Shown here: positions 33,021-37,486 of the stretch, piece by piece
Layout: every line of letters begins with the position of its first letter
Position numbering within the stretch: position 1 is the stretch's first letter
DNA from: Haloferax profundi
GTDB lineage: Archaea > Halobacteriota > Halobacteria > Halobacteriales > Haloferacaceae
NCBI RefSeq assembly: GCF_001469865.1
Contig: NZ_LOPV01000101.1
Location: 1-37,486, forward strand
DNA: 37,486 bases
Direction of reading: 5' to 3'
Made by a program: the position numbers and the translations under genes
The notes under the pieces: generated by a model
Seen by the model: only the letters and a program-made list of their open reading frames with translations
Database searches by the model: none
Told to the model about the DNA's origin: nothing

Positions 33021-33332
33021 TTAGACGCGCCGTCGGATAATCTGGACGTTCCGGGCCGTGACGACGGTTCCAAGTAATGTCAGTGCAGTGGGAACAGCGA
33101 GCCGGGCGGTCGTGGGGCTGAGCGTCCAGTACGTGGCCACGAAGAGCGCGACTGAGACGAGTTTCAACACGGCGAACGACCCCGGGCCGGGGTCGCCGCC
33201 GGAGAGAAACCGAACGAGTGGGTTCCCCTCCTGTACACCTGCCATCCTGACCCCGACGATGGTCGTGACGTAGTCACCGAGGCCGTAGGCGAGTGCCGCC
33301 GCGCCCCAGAGGATGGCGTCGAGCGAAGCCAT
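33021..33332 (-). CDS. Three-TM membrane protein, DUF5658-like
   Basis: The 103-residue product starts with a membrane helix that holds the small polar motif AYGLGDYVTT, then EGNPLVRF, two features of the DUF5658-like small membrane proteins, followed by two further helices (about 50-68 and 76-95) and an Arg-rich C-terminal RNVQIIRRRV. Function is unknown. The ATG at 33332 is supported by TTTATG on the minus strand (about 33355-33360), near 26 nt upstream. It is codirectional with tbp, 58 bp before it, but tbp has its own promoter. Confidence 0.75.
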   Translation of the reverse strand: MASLDAILWGAAALAYGLGDYVTTIVGVRMAGVQEGNPLVRFLSGGDPGPGSFAVLKLVSVALFVATYWTLSPTTARLAVPTALTLLGTVVTARNVQIIRRRV

Positions 33333-33490
33333 GGGGGTGGATTCGGACCCTCCGTCATAAATCTCGCCGTCCGTCGTCGAACAGGTGACCCCACTCGTGG
33401 CGGCACGCTGGCGCCCCCGAAGCCCGTACGAACGCCGACGGAGTCGCCGGCGACCGATACCCTCATTTTTCCACCCCGTCAGGTCCGAGC

Positions 33491-34456
33491 GTGTACGGAT
33501 TGGAACTCGCCGGCGAGGAAGACGCGTTCGCCGCGCGCGAGGCAGAAGCGGCGGCGACGGCAGTCGAGGTGGTCGCCCCGGGTCTCGCCACCGCCCGCGG
33601 CGTCGACAACGAGCGAGCGACATTGCTCGCGTACACCCGCCGCGTCGTCGAACTCGTCGGGAACTGTGCCCCCGACGTCGACGCCGCCCGCGCCCTCGTC
33701 GAAGCCGCGAGCATCGACCGCGAAGGGACCGTCGCCGTCCGCGCCCGCGACGTGCGCGGCCTGACCGGCGTCAGTACGAGCGACGCCGAGCGAACCGTTG
33801 GGTCCGCCCTGGTGGAGCGCGGATTCGACGTGGACCTCGACGACCCAGACCACGAACTCCGCGTCTACTTCACCGAGGGGACGTGTCTCGTCGGGTGGGC
33901 CGTCGCCGAGAGCGTCCGGGACTTCTCGGACCGAAAACCGACCGACCGGCCGTTCTTCCAACCGGGGAGCATGGCCCCCGTGGATGCCCGTGCCTTCGTC
34001 AACATCGCCGGCGCGGAACCCGGCGCACGCATCCTCGACCCGATGTGTGGCACCGGTGGTGTGTTACTCGAAGCGGGTCTCGTCGGTGCCGACGTCGTCG
34101 GCGTCGACGCACAGGCGAAGATGGCCCGTGGCGCTCGGGTAAACTTGGACCACTACGTCGACGGTGGGCACGTCGTCCGCGGCGACGCGACTGCACTCCC
34201 GTTCCGCGACGACACCATGGACGGCGTCGTCTTCGACGCGCCGTACGGGAGACAGTCGAAAATCGAAACCCACTCGCTTTCGGACCTGGTCGGCGGCGCG
34301 TTAGAAGAGGTGTATCGAGTCGCCCCGCAGTGTGTGATGGTCGCCGATAGGTCGTGGGTGGACGAGGCCGAGGACGCAGGATGGGAGGTCGAACAAGTGT
34401 TCGAACGACGGGTGCATCGGTCGCTCGTTCGGTACGTGCATCTGCTACACCGGTGA
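33491..34456 (+). CDS. tRNA (guanine(10)-N2)-methyltransferase, archaeal Trm-G10 type
   Basis: Trm-G10 enzymes methylate N2 of G10 in tRNA using SAM. In this 321-residue protein the N-terminal half (about 20-140) is a THUMP RNA-binding region with a ferredoxin-like start, and the C-terminal half is a Rossmann methyltransferase: DPMCGTGG (183-190) for SAM, GDATALPF (231-238) and motif IV DAPYGR (249-254). The usual motif IV is DPPYG; the Ala is a mild variant. The start is a GTG at 33491, with CATTTTTCC (about 33463-33471) 20-28 nt before it. It converges on a membrane protein gene with a 20-bp gap. Confidence 0.88.
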   Translation: MYGLELAGEEDAFAAREAEAAATAVEVVAPGLATARGVDNERATLLAYTRRVVELVGNCAPDVDAARALVEAASIDREGTVAVRARDVRGLTGVSTSDAERTVGSALVERGFDVDLDDPDHELRVYFTEGTCLVGWAVAESVRDFSDRKPTDRPFFQPGSMAPVDARAFVNIAGAEPGARILDPMCGTGGVLLEAGLVGADVVGVDAQAKMARGARVNLDHYVDGGHVVRGDATALPFRDDTMDGVVFDAPYGRQSKIETHSLSDLVGGALEEVYRVAPQCVMVADRSWVDEAEDAGWEVEQVFERRVHRSLVRYVHLLHR

Positions 34457-34476
34457 TGTCACTGGGCCGTCAGCGT

Positions 34477-34905
34477 TCAGAAACTCGGTGAGCCGACACG
34501 CTTTCCGCGCCGATACAGGTAGAACGTCAACGACGGAACCGAGACGACGTAGAAGAGCGTAAACAGCGCCCCAGCGATGTGGACGAGTCCAGCACCGACC
34601 CAGAGCCACGTCGGTCGCCACGATGCTGATGACTCCCGCACGGCGTACACGTCGATGGCGAGGAACACCAGAACGAAGAGGCCGACGAGGAGGGAAATAC
34701 CGTCGACGAGAAAGAGGACCGCGAAGAAACTGAGTACGGCCTCTTCAGACCCAGATTCGATGGCGGGAACGATTCCAGCGACGGCCACCACGGCGACGAC
34801 GCTGAGGAAGACCGAAATTGGGAACGTGGCGACACCATACCACCACGGGAGTGGGACCTGTTGGGAGCGAGGCACCGAGTTCGAATCGTGTGACGTGGAG
34901 GGCAC
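34477..34905 (-). CDS. Membrane protein of unknown function
   Basis: The 142-residue product has a polar N-terminus (about 1-24, Ser/Asn/Gln-rich, ending VPLPWWYG) and three to four membrane helices (about 25-50, 58-85, 97-125). The C-terminal tail is basic (YLYRRGKR). No family is recognised. The GTG at 34905 is the best start: GTTAAATAG (34928-34936) is centred 27 nt upstream, exactly the leaderless distance; an ATG at 34971 would place the promoter inside the gene. Confidence 0.75.
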   Translation of the reverse strand: MPSTSHDSNSVPRSQQVPLPWWYGVATFPISVFLSVVAVVAVAGIVPAIESGSEEAVLSFFAVLFLVDGISLLVGLFVLVFLAIDVYAVRESSASWRPTWLWVGAGLVHIAGALFTLFYVVSVPSLTFYLYRRGKRVGSPSF

Positions 34906-34927
34906 ATCGTATCCGACGGACGTGTGT

Positions 34928-34936
34928 GTTAAATAG
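34928..34936 (-). promoter_or_regulatory. TATA box that decides a GTG start
   Basis: On the minus strand CTATTTAAC is the strongest AT run near this gene. Its centre is 27 nt upstream of the GTG at 34905, which identifies the true start. Confidence 0.6.
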
Positions 34937-35076
34937 TTGTCATCGATAGAGAGGGATTCGATGAGCTTCACTCCTTTTTAGCCATACTCTCTCGCCCAGC
35001 TGTACCGACTACCCGATTTCGACTACCGCGTTTCCGGCCCGAATCCCAAGAGGAGAAAGTAGACAGACTACGCGGC

Positions 35077-35565
35077 CTACTCCAGCACGTACCTGTTTTC
35101 TCGATACGAATCGCCCCCGATGGTCGTCTGGCTCTCGTCGACGTACTCGAACCCGAACTGGTCGTAGAAGTTGTTCCCCGGGTCGTTCTCGGCGAGCACC
35201 ATCGCGTTGATTCGGTCGACACCCGCTTCAGCGAGTTCGACACGGGTTCGATTGAGCAACTCGTGGCCGACGTTCTGGCGTCGGTAGTCAGGGTGGACGT
35301 AGAGGCGGAGGATGTACCCCTCGCCTTCGTCGCTGCTCCACGTCGCGTGCGCGAACCCGACGACTGCGTCGTCCCGTTCGGCGACGAGGAGGAGTGACCG
35401 GGCCGGGACGAGTGCATCTGCAATCTGCTCGTGTGCGTACCAGTCGTTGAACCCCTCTTCGATGGTTTCGCGCGTCAGAATCTCCGGGTAGTCTGTCTCC
35501 CACGACGCTTTCGCGACGTGTCGAATCGCGTCGATATCCTCCTCGGTCGCCACACGGATTGTCAT
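35077..35565 (-). CDS. GNAT-family N-acetyltransferase
   Basis: The 162-residue cytosolic protein has a GNAT fold: IRVATEEDIDAIRHV for the first strand and helix, a central strand VVGFAHATW, and the acetyl-CoA loop VHPDYRRQNVGHELL (about 90-104, the R/Q-x-x-G-x-G/A pattern with Asn in place of Gly). The C-terminal FYDQFGFEY (about 132-140) is the typical helix-turn before the last strands. The acceptor is unknown. The ATG at 35565 begins the fold; a start at 35610 would add 15 residues. It lies between the asd gene and a membrane protein gene on the same strand. Confidence 0.87.
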   Translation of the reverse strand: MTIRVATEEDIDAIRHVAKASWETDYPEILTRETIEEGFNDWYAHEQIADALVPARSLLLVAERDDAVVGFAHATWSSDEGEGYILRLYVHPDYRRQNVGHELLNRTRVELAEAGVDRINAMVLAENDPGNNFYDQFGFEYVDESQTTIGGDSYRENRYVLE

Positions 35566-35616
35566 GTGTACACACACCACTCGAACGCCGATATTCCTTC
35601 CCCTGTACAAGACGTG

Positions 35617-36228
35617 TCAGGGAGACTCCCGCCGTGCGACCACCGTCTCGCCAGCACGCACTGATTGACCTTTCTCGACCACGACGTCTTCAGACCCGAA
35701 CTCCGGCGGCAGCAACACGTCTGCCCGAGACCCGAAGTCGATGTGGCCAATCTTGTCGCCGCGTCCGAGTTCGTCGTCCGACGCGACGTACGGGTGGATT
35801 CGCCGGGCGAACGCACCCGCAATCTGGGATATCTCGTACTCGCCGTCGTCCGATTCGACGACGATATCGACGCGCTCGTTCTTGTCCGAGTCCTTCGAGA
35901 ACGCCGGTTTGTGTGCGCCGGGGCGGTGGGTCACGTCCGTGACTGTCCCCGCGACGGGGGCACGGTTGACGTGCACGTCGGTGACGTTCATGAACACGCC
36001 GACGCGGACACGCCCATCTTCGACGCGGATGACAGAGACGTGGCCGTCGGCGGGTGCGATGACACCGGGCGTGTCTGGAGGGGAACGTTCCGGGTCGCGG
36101 AAGAACCACAGGACGAACGCGCCGACACCGAGGAGGACGGCACCTGCTGGAGGGAAGACGAACGCGGCGACTGCCGCGCCCAGAAATGCGGGCACGGCGA
36201 ACCGTCGATAGCCGGGGGCGAACTGCAT
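35617..36228 (-). CDS. asd: Archaetidylserine/phosphatidylserine decarboxylase proenzyme
   Basis: The enzyme decarboxylates archaetidylserine to archaetidylethanolamine at the membrane. The 203-residue proenzyme has an N-terminal hydrophobic region (about 8-43), IAPADGHV (about 57-64), NVTDVHVNRAPV (81-92) and HKPAF, and the self-cleavage site HIDFGSRADV, where cutting between Gly166 and Ser167 yields the pyruvoyl prosthetic group. The short length is characteristic of the archaeal and type II bacterial form. The start ATG at 36228 directly follows the rfcC stop codon (TGA then ATG), so the two are translationally linked in an operon, an unexpected pairing of lipid and replication functions. 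Confidence 0.92.
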   Translation of the reverse strand: MQFAPGYRRFAVPAFLGAAVAAFVFPPAGAVLLGVGAFVLWFFRDPERSPPDTPGVIAPADGHVSVIRVEDGRVRVGVFMNVTDVHVNRAPVAGTVTDVTHRPGAHKPAFSKDSDKNERVDIVVESDDGEYEISQIAGAFARRIHPYVASDDELGRGDKIGHIDFGSRADVLLPPEFGSEDVVVEKGQSVRAGETVVARRESP

Positions 36229-37254
36229 TCAGGCCTCGCCTCTGACCTCGGCACCCCAACTCGTGAGGAGGTGGGTGACGTGCAAGCGGTCGTCGATACC
36301 GACCGAGAGGTCCAAGTCGACCTGTCCAGCGAGTTCGTGGAGACGCGCGAGTTCGCCGTCGGCGAAGCGTTCGGGGGTGGCGTCGGCGACGCGGAGGATG
36401 TCGCGGAGGAGTTCCTGTCCCTCGTAGCCCTCGTCGTCGAGGAGCGTCGTAATCGTCTTCCGGGCGTCCTTGATGTCGCCGTCGCGGGCGTTGATGAGGA
36501 GCGTCTTCAGTTCGTCGTCGAACCCGACGTCGCCGAGGGCGGCGTGGACGGTGGACATGGTGACTTCGTCCGCCTCGATGGCCGTCCGCTGGGCGGAGAG
36601 GATTGCCTTCCGGATGTTACCGCCGGACGCGTCCGCGAGGAACTGGAGGCCGCCGGCGTCGTAGTCGACGCCCTCAGCGTCGAGGATGTCCGCGACGAGG
36701 GCTTCGAGGGAATCGTCGTCCGGTGCGGGCATCGGAACGGGGAAACACCGCGAGCGAATCGGCGGGATGAGTTTCGAGGGTTGCCGCGTGGTGATGACGA
36801 ACTGCGTCGTCCGGTGGTGCTGTTCCATCACGCGGCGAAGCGCCTGCTGGAAGTCCTCGCGGATGGCCTCGGCGTTGTCGAGGACGATAGTCTTGTACTC
36901 GCCCGACATGGGGGCGTAACTGGCCGACTCCTTGAGCACGCGATTTATCATGTCGCGTTTGGCCATGCGACTCCGTCCGTCGAGGAACTGCTCGAAGCGC
37001 GGGTCTTGCCGAATCTGCTTTTTCGTCCGGTTGAAGAAGTCCGCGACGTTGAGTTCGATGAGGTCGTTCTCCGGGTCGGCGTGTGCTTCTTCGGCGAGGG
37101 CGCGGACCGCGGCAGTCTTGCCGACGCCCGGGGGACCCTGCACCACGAGGTTCATCGGTTCGTCAACGGCGCGGCGAAGGCGCTCACGAACCTCCTGCTG
37201 TGGGAGGTCGTCGAGTGTCGGCGCGTGCGTCTCGGTCCACAGCGGCGCGTCCAT
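36229..37254 (-). CDS. rfcC: Replication factor C-type clamp loader subunit (RfcC)
   Basis: Clamp loaders open PCNA and place it on primed DNA. The 341-residue AAA+ protein has Walker A GPPGVGKT (40-47), the arginine-finger SRC motif (Ser168-Arg169-Cys170), sensor 2-like GGNIRKA and a C-terminal collar of helices. Walker B reads IVLDNAEA (123-130), with Asn127 where the small subunits carry the catalytic Glu (DEAD/DExx), so ATP hydrolysis may be weak. That fits haloarchaeal RfcC, one of three RFC genes. The ATG at 37254 follows TTCTTACCC on the minus strand (about 37281-37289). The stop abuts the asd start. Confidence 0.93.
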   Translation of the reverse strand: MDAPLWTETHAPTLDDLPQQEVRERLRRAVDEPMNLVVQGPPGVGKTAAVRALAEEAHADPENDLIELNVADFFNRTKKQIRQDPRFEQFLDGRSRMAKRDMINRVLKESASYAPMSGEYKTIVLDNAEAIREDFQQALRRVMEQHHRTTQFVITTRQPSKLIPPIRSRCFPVPMPAPDDDSLEALVADILDAEGVDYDAGGLQFLADASGGNIRKAILSAQRTAIEADEVTMSTVHAALGDVGFDDELKTLLINARDGDIKDARKTITTLLDDEGYEGQELLRDILRVADATPERFADGELARLHELAGQVDLDLSVGIDDRLHVTHLLTSWGAEVRGEA

Positions 37255-37420
37255 TGGACAGCGGTAACAGTCGGTCGGGTAAGAATCGGTCGGTCCGTCG
37301 CGTCGCTCACTCGTCGGTCATCGCGTCGGCCACGGGACTCCCGTCGTGGCAGCGAGAGTGGGTGTGAGGAGAGCGAGGCGATTCGACGCACGTTTAGCCC
37401 CGCCGCTATCAGTATGTGGC

Positions 37421-37486
37421 ATGTCCATGCGTGCGACCTTCCTCGGGACCGGCGGGGCCGTTCCCACCACGGCGCGAGCGCCGAGC
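37421..37486 (+). CDS. rnz: tRNase Z (ribonuclease Z), 5' end only
   Basis: The reading frame from the ATG at 37421 runs 22 codons to the window edge. The product starts MSMRATFLGTGGAVPTTARA, the opening strand and FLGT-GG-VPT loop of tRNase Z, which removes the 3' trailer of precursor tRNAs. An ATG at 37427 is another possible start. CGTTTAGCC (37391-37399) lies about 26 nt upstream as a TATA box. The metal-binding residues lie outside the window, so the call rests on this N-terminal strand alone. Confidence 0.7.
   Translation, partial: MSMRATFLGTGGAVPTTARAPS

Noticed and set aside
1-37486. CRISPR arrays, insertion sequences and prophage genes
   Set aside because: No regularly spaced direct repeats, transposase motifs or phage structural genes were seen on either strand.

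Overview
The window is a GC-rich, densely packed stretch of haloarchaeal chromosome. The acidic proteomes, TATA boxes about 26-28 nt upstream of start codons (leaderless transcripts), archaeal information-processing genes (Orc1/Cdc6, PCNA, PriL, an RFC subunit, TBP, Hjc) and the double TatC protein all point to Haloarchaea. The gene content most resembles Haloferax or a near relative; this is from memory, not from a search. I see no tRNA, rRNA, CRISPR array, insertion sequence or prophage.

Layout. 1-2.5 kb: 3' part missing rpiA, an Orc1/Cdc6 ATPase, a small cluster of palindromes, and a divergent SDR protein. 2.5-4.5 kb: a small membrane protein, a gene-poor and AT-richer spacer, and a polytopic transporter-like protein. 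4.5-9.9 kb: MutS5-like ATPase, LarE-like sulfur transferase, histidine phosphatase, START-domain protein, and an orphan ABC sugar-type permease. 9.9-13.6 kb: the divergent Tat translocase pair tatCo/tatCt. 13.7-16.3 kb: a ribbon-helix-helix protein overlapping a YhhQ-type queuosine/archaeosine-precursor transporter, a 58-residue zinc-ribbon protein, RlmE with a TRAM domain, and an orphan arsenate reductase-like protein. 16.5-25.8 kb: PCNA, a 7TM histidine kinase, an MFS transporter, an unknown Zn/wHTH/helical protein divergent from PriL, a two-TM protein, a SWIM zinc-finger protein, Hjc, and an unusual histidine kinase with a second membrane domain after its ATPase. 25.9-30 kb: S-adenosylhomocysteine handling (ahcY and an MTA/SAH deaminase) around a small wHTH regulator, then a membrane protein/wHTH pair. 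30-37.5 kb: hisG, a CPBP protease, TBP, several small membrane proteins, tRNA G10 methyltransferase, a GNAT enzyme, archaetidylserine decarboxylase with RfcC, and the start of tRNase Z.

How they work together. Orc1/Cdc6, PCNA, PriL, RfcC, Hjc and MutS5-like make this a replication/repair-rich neighbourhood, though mostly as single transcription units. AhcY and the deaminase act on the same by-product (SAH) of the methylation reactions that RlmE and the tRNA G10 methyltransferase also perform. The two TatC proteins form the core of the haloarchaeal Tat export route. The most intriguing unknowns are the protein at 20606-21199 (zinc motif, winged helix and a PriCT-like helical end, divergent from priL), the kinase at 24244-25779 with its duplicated C-terminal membrane unit, and the overlapping RHH/transporter pair at 13713-14601. 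All function calls rest on reading motifs by eye; no database search was possible.
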